From Zeus faber (taxonomy: Eukaryota > Chordata > Actinopteri > Zeiformes > Zeidae), in assembly GCA_960531495.1 (NCBI GenBank), contig OY482860.1, positions 11,730,299-11,794,298 on the forward strand: 64,000 nucleotides of DNA. The letters run 5' to 3'. The translations under genes were made by a program, and so were the position numbers. The notes beneath the pieces were generated by a model. It was not told the origin of the DNA and searched no databases. It was given only the letters and a program-made list of their open reading frames with translations. This document shows positions 49,340 to 60,540 of this stretch, piece by piece. Position 1 is the stretch's first letter, and every line of letters starts with the position of its first letter.

Positions 49340-50172
49340 CTCCATCAAAACTACATACACCCCCTCGTGTCGCCAAAACAGCTCTGACCCGTTGAGGCAT
49401 TTGCTCCATGCGAGGCATGGACTCTGAAGGTGTCCTGTAGTATCTGGCACCAAGACGTTAGCAGCAGATCCTTTAAGTCCAGGAAGTTGTGAGATGGGGC
49501 CTCCATGAATCGGGCTTGTTGTTACAGCACATCCCACAGATGCTGGATCGGACCCCAACCCCCGACCATCCACATGATGGAGAAGAAAACGTGTCCAGCT
49601 CTGATGCTTTCAGATCACGTCCATTGTAAGTGCTTTCAGCGGTGGACAGGGGTCAGCATGGACACTCTGACCGGTCTGCAGCTACGCAGCCCCATACACA
49701 GCAAGCTGTGATGCACTGTGTGTGTGTGACACCTTTCTATCATAGCAGCATTAACTTTATCGGCAATTTGTGCTGCAGTAGCTCTTCTGTGGTATCGGAC
49801 AGGACAGGCTAGACTTCGCTCCCCACCCGCATCAATGAGCCTTGGGCGCTCATGACCCTGTTGCCGGTTCAGCAGTTGTCCTTCCTTGGACCACTTTAGG
49901 TAGGTACTTACCACTGCACCCCACCCCATAAGACCTGCTGGTTTGGAGATGCTTTGACCCAGTCGTCTAGCCATCGCAATTTGCTACTTGTCAAAGTCGC
50001 TCAGATCCTTACGCTTGACCATTTTTCCTGCTTCCAACAGATCAACTTCAAGAACTGACTGTTCACTTGCTGCCTAATATATCCCACCCCTTGACAGGTG
50101 CTACTGGAACCAGATGAGCAATGCTATACACTTCAGCTGTCTGTGGTATTAATGTTGTGGCTGATTAGTGTA
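49340..50172 (-). pseudogene. Deleted Tc1-like transposon with transposase remnant
   Basis: The minus strand encodes parts of a Tc1 transposase. 49636-49974 gives the N-terminal DNA-binding part (MARRLGQSISKPAGLMG, KWSKEGQLLNRQQGHERPR, then HHSLLCMGLRSCRPVRV). From about 49573 down to 49350 comes the C-terminal end (LPGLKGSAANVLVPDT, in part). The catalytic DDE middle is missing. The right end, ctgattagtgta preceded by tattaatgttgtgg, is the transposon terminus reversed; the left terminus is not recognisable. It cannot encode an active enzyme. Confidence 0.85.
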
Positions 50173-50268
50173 CATTCTAAGAGACACCGCAGATAATGTG
50201 ATTTTCATCTCCAAATAGTGATATCAAAATACAATTATTGGCGCATCAGTGGTTTCTCTTAGAACTCG

Positions 50269-50453
50269 TTCTCTCTCTCTCCCCTCTCTTTCCCTCTCCC
50301 CCTTTGTGTCCCTCCCACCTCTACCTCTCTCCCCCCTCTCTCTATCCCTATCTCTCTCCCCTCCCCTCCCCCCCTCTCTGCCTTTCACTCTCCTCCCTCT
50401 ATATCCCTCCCTTCCTCTCTTCCCCCTCTCTCTCTCGCCCCCCCCCCCCCCCC
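50269..50453. repeat. Polypyrimidine tract, about 185 bp
   Basis: Nearly pure C/T on the given strand (ctctctcccc, ccctctatatccctccc), ending in a run of 14 C. Purine-rich on the col13a1 sense strand. Long mirror-like pyrimidine tracts can form triplex DNA. Confidence 0.9.
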
Positions 50454-50828
50454 TACAGTGTTTTTCCTTATACACATTGCTCACCCCATCATCGCGCCCC
50501 ACTTCTCCCCTCTCTCCCCCTGCCCTCCCTTTGATCGTGGGTGTGGGCTGTGCCGGTCTGTCAGCAGTGTGGCTGCTCAGAGCGCCCGGAGTTCCAGTCG
50601 TCCGTGTGGTCGCTGGGACCCTGAAAGTCACTCCGGCCCATGGAGCCCCGGGGATCAGGGCTCTGCCCACCGGTCCAATAAGAAGAAAAGTCCACACAAA
50701 GTCTATGTTCCACGGTCCAAAGTCACAACTGTTCCATAGGACGGTTGAGGAACAGGAATGAAAGGGGATTTGGATTACACACTTCAAGTTTTTCTCCGGT
50801 CATGATATTGTTGCCATTTGCAAATGTT

Positions 50829-51361
50829 GGTGGTGGAAGACCTTTTACTTCTGTTAAAAGTACATACTAATAATAATATCCTGACACAAAATGACACATG
50901 TAAAAGTACCACATTGACATTTCTACTTAGAAATGCCAAAGTATAGAAGTACTTGGTCTTAAATGTCTTGAAAGTATTAAAAGTGAGTATATAACATTAC
51001 ATAAAGTGCTACTCCACTGTAGCACTGTAGAACAGTTTTCATGCAGATCACGATTACAATGTACAAAAACAATATCAATATATAATAACAAATACATAAA
51101 TAAAACATATTAAAAATAAGATTTGGACCTAATGAATCAAGCCCAAGTCAGCATGTTGATAGATCCAGTCCCTGGTTTTAATATATACTGTGCTAACAAC
51201 AAGAAAAAAAAAAGAAAAAAGAAAAAAGTATAGACATTGTTCTTTGAAATGTAGTGGAATAAAAGTCTCTGGAAAATTAATATATATCTATAATAGGATA
51301 CTTGAAATACGTACTTAAGTACAGTGACAAAGCACTTGCACTCTAATCATTTCCACCACTA
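50829..51361. mobile_element. DNA transposon fragment (GTGGTGGAAG...CTTTACTT type)
   Basis: The left end tggtggaagaccttttacttctg and the right end acttaagtacagtg...tttccaccact are inverted in their first bases. Internal aaaagtac words fit a common fish element that starts with tggtggaag and contains tttacttaagtaaaagtac. Confidence 0.55.
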
Positions 51362-51608
51362 GGTTTTAAATTTGCAATTCAACTCGAACCCTAACTTGTT
51401 TGACATGATGATGAAAAGTCTTAATTATTCCAGGGTGTAAATTAGGAACAACTGTTCTAACCCCAGTCATGTGTCACATTCTCAGTATATTATGTGTGTG
51501 TGTGAGAGCGTGTTGGTCCTGATTTGAGGCGATAGCGAGTAAGTGATGTCTGGGAGGGCTATGCCAACCATGCCAGGCTGTTGGACTTGTGTGACCGGCA
51601 GGGTTTTG

Positions 51609-51850
51609 GGACGGGGGCGGGGTGGAGGGTGTGAGGGGGGGTGGGGGCGGGGGTGAGGTCTTAGATTACACGCCTGCTTTCTGCTTTCTGGACGTGACTT
51701 CCCCTGGGACCCCAGCCAGGTAAACTGTCAAAGCCTACTTCCTCCCGAGCAGCGGGCCACTTTTAAAGAAAGGGTCTGGATCACACAACCCCCGATGCCC
51801 CCCCAACCACCCACCCACCCCACCCCACCATCCACCACCACCGCCCCGTT
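51609..51850. repeat. Facing G-rich and C-rich tracts
   Basis: 51609-51660 is G-rich (ggggcggggtgg, gtgggggcgggggtg) and 51798-51850 is C-rich (ccacccacccaccccacccc), 140 bp apart. Both could form four-stranded structures. Confidence 0.75.
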
Positions 51851-52162
51851 TTGACCTCACCCCCTCCACGATGGCTTCATCATATCTCCCCCTTTTTTTA
51901 ATCCCAGGACTTAGCTCCTCTCTGGGTGTCTTGTGACAAGAGAGTAGCATAGTGCATAGTTACTCACAGAGACAATGGGAAAATCATATTTATTTATTAT
52001 TTATTATTATTATATATATATAAAATTATGTATTTATTTACTTTAAGTTGTATAATATCTATATATAAAATATACTTTTAAAATGTATATTTGAATTTGT
52101 TTTACCCTATACATTTTTTTTCTCTTTTTTTGACTTCCACTGTTCTGTCAACTTACGTTGCT

Positions 52163-52230
52163 CCATTCAGGTTAAAAAGGTATAACCTGAATGGCAGAAT
52201 AAAGTTTTATCTAATCTAATCTTCTATTCA
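52163..52230 (+). mobile_element. Hairpin and tail of a retroelement
   Basis: A 12-bp perfect hairpin, ccattcaggtta/taacctgaatgg (52163-52174, 52183-52194), is followed by cagaataaagttttatctaatctaatc. A hairpin followed by aataaag and a short tandem tail is the 3' end of several fish LINEs and their SINEs. Confidence 0.5.
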
Positions 52231-52587
52231 TCCCCGTGACAGAGGAGGCTGTGCTCCCCTTACAGAGTCCAGTGTTCGCTGCATGTTACAGCTCTTATCT
52301 TCTCCCTGCGCTAATAAACTATGCCTTGTGATCTGTTTTTCCGTATTTTGTTATTGATGATCCATTTTGCAGCCGCTTCACAAGAGCTCCATGTGTGACA
52401 TCACACCATGTAAATATCTCTAACAGGCAGGGTTGGAGAAAAAAAACCTACGAAAAAAAACAAAAAACAACTGCTCGTACGTATTTTTAACCTCATAAAT
52501 CAGCAGCTTAACATATACACTCAGCATCCTCCGGGCCAAAAGCACGCGTGCGCGTTAGGAACGGCCTCAACAGCGTCCGAACACGCA

Positions 52588-52629
52588 TGTGCACCCGCAC
52601 ACACACACAAGCACACACACACATGCACG

Positions 52630-52665
<36 letters not shown>
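52588..52665. repeat. (CA)n/(CG) microsatellite
   Basis: Variant CA and GCAC words, then about 18 pure CA units. Confidence 0.92.
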
Positions 52666-52667
<2 letters not shown>

Positions 52668-53073
52668 ACATAAGATCATCCCTCGCTCCGGATTGTTGGA
52701 CATGAACTTCCTCACTCTCTGCCGGACACGGGATTCCTTCTCAAGCTCGATTTCCAAAGTCTCCCCGATTCCTACTTCATAACTTCACTTTTAAAGTTAA
52801 TCTTGTTTTAAGATTTAAGCGGGTTATCACAACAAACAACTATTCCGTTTCCTGGTGGGTCGCGACTAATGCATTACCTATGGGACACACCGGGAAATAG
52901 TCATGTCCCTGTGACATTGTGTCTCTTTAAAAGAAGTTGTCCAACACCAAAGTAACAGGAATGGAAATGCATTACATGTTGAGACAACAAATACTGTTTG
53001 GATGTTACAGGTCGTGTTAGGTAGGAACCGCATTCATGGAATACCCAGACTGATGATATGGGACAACCCTCCC

Positions 53074-53075
<2 letters not shown>

Positions 53076-53113
<38 letters not shown>
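53076..53113. repeat. (CA)n microsatellite
   Basis: About 19 CA units. Confidence 0.93.
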
Positions 53114-53115
<2 letters not shown>

Positions 53116-54215
53116 CACATATCTGCCCCATTAATTCCCATCCACTTATAAGGGCGTGTGCTGTATGTTGCACCTATTACTGGCCTTTTTTGGGACATTG
53201 TTAACAATGCTTATTAAGAAACAATTTGAAACAACTTTAAATATTTAAACAGGCCTAATTGGCAGCTTTATGGGAAGTTGTTGGGGTGTTCCAAAAATCT
53301 TTAGCCCTGGTTTTAATGTCAAACTAAGATTTATACCAAATGAGGGCTTGGGGAGGGAAATATGGGAATAAATTATGATATATGTCATCAAGAGACATTA
53401 TAATACATAATGGTACTCAAAGGTGCTTGCGTGCAACAGTTAAGAAATACATCAGAGTCATCATCTTTGGTTTTTTTCAATCCTTACCCTTGTTTTATTG
53501 CAGGTTGCAAAGTCAAGTTGATGACCTGGATCAAAATCTATTTACCTTTAATTTATTTAATTTGTATAAAACCATTACAGCGTCAGCGAGAGATAGAAGC
53601 CAAGGGAAACATCTGACCGTTCCATTTCATCCAATCAGGGGGAAAGACACGGGACGGGGTAATCACATTAACGGGCGATGAAAGGCCACGCAAATATATT
53701 TCAAAGAAAAGGAACAAAAAAAAAGTATAAAGGCTTTATGGCTTTTCCAGCGCGTTGCAACATCTCTAGATGCGGAAAACCATCCATCAAGTCTCTATCG
53801 GGATGACACCGTCCAGATGTGTGTTCTGTGAAGCTGAGGCAGCCTCCTCCACTGTGTGTAAACAGGAAACCCATCTGTAAATCAATGGGCGACATCATCT
53901 GTTCCTTTTGTCACATTTCATTTGTTTTCTTTCTCCTTTCTTTTTTTATTTAGGGGGTTTTCTTTCCCGCTCTCTCTGTTTCAGCGTCATCATCACTAAT
54001 CATCATCACCAATCATCATCACTAATCATCATGGTCGGTCGCCCTGGTTTTAAAATAAACAACAGCACGGCCGCCATAGAAGCAGAGTGAGAAATGACTG
54101 GCTGTAGCCAGGTGTATAGCCACCCTACACATTGATATTTATATCTCAAAATTCCCTTGCGGCCAAGGAGGAGGTGAATTGTGACTGACAAAGACACAAG
54201 TTTCAGACTGGACAT

Positions 54216-54957
54216 TTAAAGTGGAACTATTATGCTCCTTTTCCCCAAGCTAATAGGTCTCTGAGGTCCCCAAAACAAAAAATACCACTCAGATTATGCA
54301 TTCAAGGCCTTCTAACAGGCATGCAATCAGGGTGGATTGCATGCCTGTTAGAAGGCCTTGAAAAGGTCTGAAAAGGGGCTGTTTTTATGGGAGGAGCCAC
54401 CCTCCCAAGGCCCCCAGTTCTGTGAGCCAATGGGGTTTGAGCGTGGCTTTCGGGTTCTGTCCACCAAAATCTGTTTCTGAACAGATTTGAGGTGAGAAAT
54501 AAGCAATCCAGTCGCTGAATCTGCACTCATATGTGATCTACAAGGCTTCATTTAAAAGTTCGTTCCTACTTTGGTTGCCCTGCTCCAGGCTTGCGGGAGA
54601 CACTCACACACACGTTTTTTGTTTAATGTAAACGTCTGAAAATTAAATAAAATAAATGCATCGACAATAAAAATAAACACAGTTTTTATTGGTTTTGCTT
54701 GGAGAAACGCACAGCGGATCGGATGGAGCAGATAAACATATAAAGAAATCCATGATGAGCTGACGTCAGCTCGTGCAGAGTAGAATAAACTTTGCGTTCA
54801 GAGCGGTCGGAAGCCTCAGCATTTTGTTCACAGCGATTACTTTGTCATTAGTTCACCTTGTTATTTCACACTTTGACAACGTTGAATATGAACATCCCAC
54901 ATTTTAACATTATTTATATGACAGAGAATAAGGAAAAGTATAGTAGTTCCCCTTTAA
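54216..54957 (-). mobile_element. piggyBac-type TTAA MITE, copy 2
   Basis: Flanked by ttaa (54216-54219, 54954-54957), with ends aagtggaactattat and atagtagttcccctt. It is the same family as 20718-21529 in the opposite orientation and keeps the CRE palindrome (54757-54772). It differs by a private 58-bp hairpin at 54303-54360. Non-autonomous. Confidence 0.85.
54303..54360. repeat. 26-bp perfect hairpin inside MITE copy 2
   Basis: caaggccttctaacaggcat... (54303-54328) and its exact complement (54335-54360) are separated by only six bases, agggtg. It is absent from the other copy. Confidence 0.95.
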
Positions 54958-55708
54958 GGAACATGAGCATGAATTTGGCAAAAGTTATACACTGTACACC
55001 AGTATTTGAAGTTATTTTTAATTTAAAGATTCTCAGATCCTGTACAGTATATACATCTATGTATTCACACCCAAAGCCGTCAGCAACATTGCATTTCATA
55101 TATTCAATTTGTTTTTACAAATTTACCTTTATTTGAATATTTGGCCATTTTTTTTTTGCTTTTTCAGACTGCTCAGCTCTTTAAGCTGTCTGTACAGCGA
55201 TGCACCAATGGCAAATTCCTCGAATTTGAAATGTGCTCCTCCCAATAAACACCTTCCGATTCTGGTTCGGACCATAATTAAAAAGGATCCTCACTCCAAT
55301 CGTAAAATGGTAACAATTTGGCAAACATTCCGTCAGCCTCGGACCCAACAGCTGATGCACGGTCGCCAGCTTGGCGACCGCTTCTAAAAGGGAAGCGTCG
55401 GGTCCCGGTGAAAACCCTCTCTGCGGATGTTCTCGGCGAGGTTCAAATTCCCCATTTTCTTCCCTCCAGCTGTTACAAGGGAGAAGACAACCGCCCCCCC
55501 AGCCCCCTCCCCTTTACCGGCTGTAAACTCCACCCGCACCATCTGGACCGGTGGAAGGCTGCGGAGTTGAAAGGCTCCCACACCTGCACCTCCTCTGAAA
55601 CTCCTCCACCCAGACCCTCGCTCCAAAACGGCCCCAAAACCCCTAACATCCTATTGACAAGACCAATTAGCACTAATGTGTGGTGGCTGTACCGTGGCAC
55701 CTCCCATC

Positions 55709-55711
55709 GCG

Positions 55712-55792
<81 letters not shown>
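55709..55792. repeat. (CG)n(CA)n microsatellite
   Basis: Six CG units followed by about 36 CA units; prone to Z-DNA. Confidence 0.95.
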
Positions 55793-55795
<3 letters not shown>

Positions 55796-56192
55796 AATGA
55801 CTTAATAACTAACACCTGGTGGCTGTAGTAAAGAAACAGCTGTCTTCCATGGCCGAGATCAATTCTTCACTGAAATGTCCATAGTCAACTAGTGATGTCA
55901 TTACCTGACAAATGTACGAGTAATGACGAGTATTGACAAGTATTCACTATTCCATAGGGGTAACGTCTTCTTCTTCTTCTTCCTTCTCTTCGGGCTGCTC
56001 CCGTTAGGGGTCGCCACAGCGGATCAACTGCCTCCAACACCTTCTGTTCTGCGCATCTTCCTCCCTTACACCGACCCCCTGCATGTCCTCCCTCACCACA
56101 TCCATAAACCTGAGTGTTTGACTCAAAAACTTGGGATACCAGAAAGACCATTCTTAACTTGAAAAGTTAGGTTCACTTACTTCTCAACCCTG

Positions 56193-56802
56193 GGGCCTTT
56201 TTAAAATATTTCATAGCACAACATCGCCGAGCGCTTCACGAGTGAGAAACTGACCACCCTGCTGCAGCTCCTCACTGTGATTAAAAGCAGCCCAATCGGG
56301 GGAAACGTTTAAGCCTTGAAAAAAAAACCCTGTTAAATCTGCTTTTTTGGAAAACGGTAGTCGTCACATGTGTATATTGTCTTGAACAGCAGTGGTTGAA
56401 CTTTTTTTTTTGCAATTGCCACAGTACATCCAAAGCGTAACGTTGGCCACAGTAGGTTGGTCGCCAGTAGGTATGCAGAGCAACTTCCCGTTTCTAGTCT
56501 CTATTTTAGCATGGATGTAGCCAAAAGACTCCCCTAAAAAATTCGCTGAAAAACCTGCTGAACCTAAAATGCACAAACCATTTTTAACATACGACCAGTG
56601 TTTGACTGTATTGTGAACTTGCCATTTTTTAAAAAGGAGATTGAACATATTTCCTTAAGGCTTAAACATTTGCCCCATTGACTGCATTGAAGCACGGTGA
56701 AGAGCTGCAGCAGAGTGGTCCGTTCCTCAATAGTAAAGCGTTCAGGTTTAGGAGGCTGGGCTATGGACAGTTAAAAATGATGGGAACCAACGTTTTAATA
56801 AG
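56193..56802. mobile_element. Fold-back/MITE-type element, copy B
   Basis: Arms of about 100 bp are inverted repeats: tgagaaactgaccaccctgctgcagctcctcactgtg-like on the left, and on the right the complement of accactctgctgcagctcttcaccgtg. The right end ggaaccaacgttttaata matches copy A. The left end is a few bases degraded. It lacks the SINE found in copy A. Confidence 0.8.
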
Positions 56803-57105
56803 AAAAATACTAAACCTGTCCTTTAAAAATTGGCATTTGTCATCCGATTTCCAGCACAAGCCAGTCCCATTGGAAATGTTTGACGAACAATTTCATACAA
56901 TAAACATTTTATCTAGTTTCCTTCATTCAACAATGTCAGACGAGATCAGCTGAAAATACTCTGGATTTCTTCATCCCCTTAGTAATCTGACCCCCCCCAG
57001 GAAAAAAAAAAAACTGGAGTCGGGCCATGTCCAGCGGGCACTTGCTGCTGCCATAACCAGAACCTAAATAGCACCGCCGGACTCTGAGATCAGTCCCCGG
57101 CGGCA

Positions 57106-57106
<1 letters not shown>

Positions 57107-57158
<52 letters not shown>
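57107..57158. repeat. (GT)n microsatellite
   Basis: About 24 GT units. Confidence 0.95.
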
Positions 57159-57160
<2 letters not shown>

Positions 57161-57598
57161 GGTAATCAGCTCGTCCAGGAATAAATACCTCAGTGATACC
57201 ACTTTGTCACGCCAGCTTGCATCATGACCCGACGTGACACAAAACCCAAGCTCCAAATATCAATACGCCCTCCACTTGTCATGGTGGCTCTTGGTCCACC
57301 AGTAAAATCCCCTTAAAGCAAACCATACCTCCATGTGCCTCCACTGAAAGGGAATTCATAACGACCGCTCTCCTCACTTCGTATAATAACTCGGGACAAT
57401 CTCTGCCGCCGAAAAATAAGCCCAGATTTCGGCCGAAGCTTCATCGAGTCGCCCCGAGTTTTCCCCCGAAACACGACGGACTGAACCGTATTATTCACAC
57501 AGGAACTCAATGAAACACATAGATTAAGGTTAAAGTAGGAGTAGTAGATATTTTTCCCCAAAAACCATCCAAAACACCCAACACACAGCAGTCCAGCC

Positions 57599-57649
57599 AC
57601 ACACACGCACGCACACATGTACGCACGCAGGCACGCACGCACACACACG

Positions 57650-57695
<46 letters not shown>
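57599..57695. repeat. (CA)n microsatellite with GCAC variants
   Basis: Variant cgcacgca units, then about 22 pure CA units, 193 bp downstream (sense strand) of the donor of the exon at 57888-57957. Confidence 0.94.
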
Positions 57696-57696
<1 letters not shown>

Positions 57697-57887
57697 CTGA
57701 GTGCAGCAAAATGCAGTGATTTAAGGATCGAAGCAGCTCAGGTTATTAGTGGAGTTTCGCCAACTGACTTGAGCTCAGGAGGTGGGGAGGTGGGAAAGGG
57801 CCGGTTCGGTGGCATTGTTGGGGACAGGGAGGTGAGGTTGGGGGTCGGGTGGGGAGGTTAATGGTTTCAATGGATAACGGGGCTTAC

Positions 57888-57957
57888 CTGGCGGACACAA
57901 GCAGTTGGAGGAAGCTTCCCGAATCTTTCGCGTCTTAGAAAGCCATTCTGAAAGTTT
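57888..57957 (-). CDS. col13a1: col13a1 exon: juxtamembrane linker with furin-like site and CLCPP
   Basis: Read on the minus strand, these 70 nt give 23 codons plus one base: KLSEW, LSKTRKIREASSN, then CLCPP and the G of the first collagen triplet. The acceptor is a CT-rich tract ending in ccgtag and the donor is gtaagc (phase 1). In human COL13A1 (recalled) the matching part reads EKWKLHSRRRREA...CNCPPG, so the W, the basic cluster, EA and the Cys-X-Cys-Pro-Pro align. RKIR before EA fits the minimal furin motif R-X-X-R, in line with known shedding of this collagen's ectodomain. A second AG lies 10 nt inside the exon (alternative start at 57947 on this strand). I prefer the outer one because L-S-E-W then parallels human D-E-K-W. 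The preceding exon is not in the window, so its phase cannot settle this. Confidence 0.88.
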
Positions 57958-57967
57958 CTACGGAAAG

Positions 57968-57990
57968 AGCAGAGAGAGAGAGAGAGAGAA
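57968..57990. repeat. Short (GA)n that forms an acceptor tract
   Basis: gcagagagagagagagagaga on the given strand. On the sense strand it is the (CT)n polypyrimidine tract directly before the acceptor of the exon at 57888-57957. Confidence 0.9.
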
Positions 57991-58026
57991 AGAAGGGAGG
58001 GTGTTAAATGTTATTATTAATAAAAA

Positions 58027-58027
58027 C

Positions 58028-58063
<36 letters not shown>
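58027..58063. repeat. (AAT)n microsatellite
   Basis: About 12 AAT units. Confidence 0.93.
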
Positions 58064-58064
<1 letters not shown>

Positions 58065-60077
58065 CCACAATCTTCTTGTATTTCCCCTTTTCCCAATGCT
58101 AAGCAAATCATAAAGGAAACGTAAAGGAAGCAGTTAAAAACACAGAAAAGAGTTTAAAAACATAGATGAATTCTAATGCATTCTAAGAAGAATACTAAGA
58201 TGAATTCGAGCATACTTTCAACAAACTATTTTTGTTCAAGAGTCATGATCTGACGCCTGTTGCCAAAAAAGCATTACTCGAAAAGTGCCTCAGCGCTGGC
58301 TAGAGTTACAGTCATAGACGGTATGTTTAGAGCAAAGACCTTTCTCTGCGGAATGATGGTGAATCCATTGAAAAGAAGCCCTGAACTGTATTTTAACTAA
58401 ATACGTAAATGAAAACTCGCAGGTTGTAGGGGAAACAGACACCAGATGTTGATATCAACTTTATGAAGACAATAAAAAATGAATGCACGTCCTACTGCCT
58501 GCAGTCCCCTGAGTACTTCATGGCGTACGTAATGGAATAAGCTGCTACGGTGCACCTCAAAAACGACCGGAATGGCTTTCACAAACCTCAGGAAAAAACT
58601 GGGGAGTATTTTAAATGTCAAACAATACGAGAGCCTCATGCCGAATCAATCGCAGAAGTGCGCTCTCGGATATTCTTCTCCCTCTTGTAATGTTATTATT
58701 CAGGAGTCCCAGGAATGTATTGGGTTGATACTGGCAGAGCGCGCTGCCGACTGGAGAAGTCTTCAAGTGAGCTGTAAAGTTGCTCGCTTTGGCCTTTTTT
58801 TCGGAGCCAAAGTGAAGCTAAAACCTGAGGCAAAGACAGCAGCTGAGGGGGGCGTGGAAAGCAGCGTTACCTCCACTAGGCAGAGGTGGAAAGTCCGTGT
58901 ACAGAAGGTCAAATTCCACTCGGGATTTTGAGTCAACCGCGCTTATAGCTCCATTAGTTGGACCTCTAGGTCAGTGTTTCTCAAATGGGGGTAATCATAC
59001 CCCTCTGGGTACTCCGAAAATTTAAAAAAAAAGTTACATAATATTGGTTATATATAATGCACATACATCACCATGTGTTCATTTTATTTATTTTTTCTCC
59101 CAATGCCAGTGAAGGGGGTATTCAGCTGAAAAAGGACCTTTTTCTTTTTTTCAGCGCCTGTCCTGCCTCGTCGGGACAATGTCACTAAATCAGCTGATCA
59201 GTGGTTGGGGCTAAAACATGGAAACAGGATTTTTCCCTTTCTGAACCTGGAATCTTCCACCTGTTTGACTAGGGAACTAGAGGAACACCGTGGAGACTCG
59301 TCTGAACTGAAAACAGCCAAGACAAGCCCAGTCATAAAGTCACAAAGAAAATTGTCTGTAGGCCTATAAATAAAATCAGTACAAAGAAAATAAAAAATAA
59401 GCAATCATTAAAGAAAATCCTATTCATGAAGCCTTGGCCATTTTTAGGTTTTCTCAACGTAAAATGCATGCCTTTTATCAAATTATAGGTTGAGAACACC
59501 AAAAAAAGAGTGTTAGGATTTAAAGCCTTCATTAATTAATCCAATGGCTTCAGCCTCTTTTTTTTTTCGTTTTTTGTTTTCATCTGATGACTACATTTTT
59601 CAGTGTATACATTCAGTCATTACAGTCTGAGCACACACTATTAAAAACATGCAGATGTCCAGTTAGTGATCCAGGTGTCTAGTTAAGTCAGCGCTGACAT
59701 CATATACAGTACATATGACACTACATCACTTATGATGCATAGGTCAGACTCTCGCACGGCAGCTGGGGTGGACTGCTCAATTCTTTTGGGAAACAGAGGG
59801 AGGCAGGGTGATACAAATGGAGGGCTGGATGTTTGAGGGGATGCATTCTCCGCCTCTCAGCCTCCCGACTTTAATGGTAACCTGATGCCCGAGTTTTTGA
59901 TCTGGGTTTAACATTCTATTTTGAAAGGATGACAGTGGCTCTGGCCATCGCGTAGTAGTCAGATTAGTGGTAAGACCTGGCGGTACTGGTCTGAGGGGGT
60001 GATGAACTGGGAGGTTTTTCAGACGAGTACTTCCTGAGTTCTTTATCATGTCGATAGTGTGATACGAGACTAGATAT

Positions 60078-60540
60078 CGTCTGGGATTCTGGTTTATTAT
60101 TGTGACGGTTAAATGTTGTCTAGAAAGAGCAGTTTTCTGAACAACATAGACTGTTCTAGCTGCTCTAACCAATGTCTTGACCTAATGGTTGGTCATCATA
60201 TCCACATTAATAATGATTGTTTCGCAAATATGTATTGTGTGGAAATACCTAATGAAAGCACAAATAGCCATCTCTAAAATATCGTTATCGAGGTATTCGT
60301 CAATTTTCATCATGTTAAATTTTTTTCAATATCACCATGCCCTAGTTGCCTGCAACATTCAGTTTTTTGGGTTTTTTTTGCATATGGCTGTTTTGCAAAT
60401 GGAAATTTGAAATTTGCGAATTTTGACCAATACCTTGATATTGATAATTTGACGATGTATTTTGGATATTAATACCAAGCAAGTAGAGGCATTGATTAGA
60501 ACAGCTAGAACAGTCAATGCAATTCAAAAAATGGCATCAC
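60078..60540. mobile_element. Fold-back repeat family, most complete copy
   Basis: gactgttctagctgctctaaccaatg (near 60148, in part) is mirrored by cattgattagaacagctagaacagtc (near 60492, in part). The two halves form imperfect inverted arms about 300 bp apart. Related fragments lie at 35592-35800 and 44745-44990. Confidence 0.65.

Noticed and set aside
50224..50787. Long ORFs on both strands (187 and 170 residues)
   Set aside because: Both cross the polypyrimidine tract and are low-complexity. No start context, domain or splice support.
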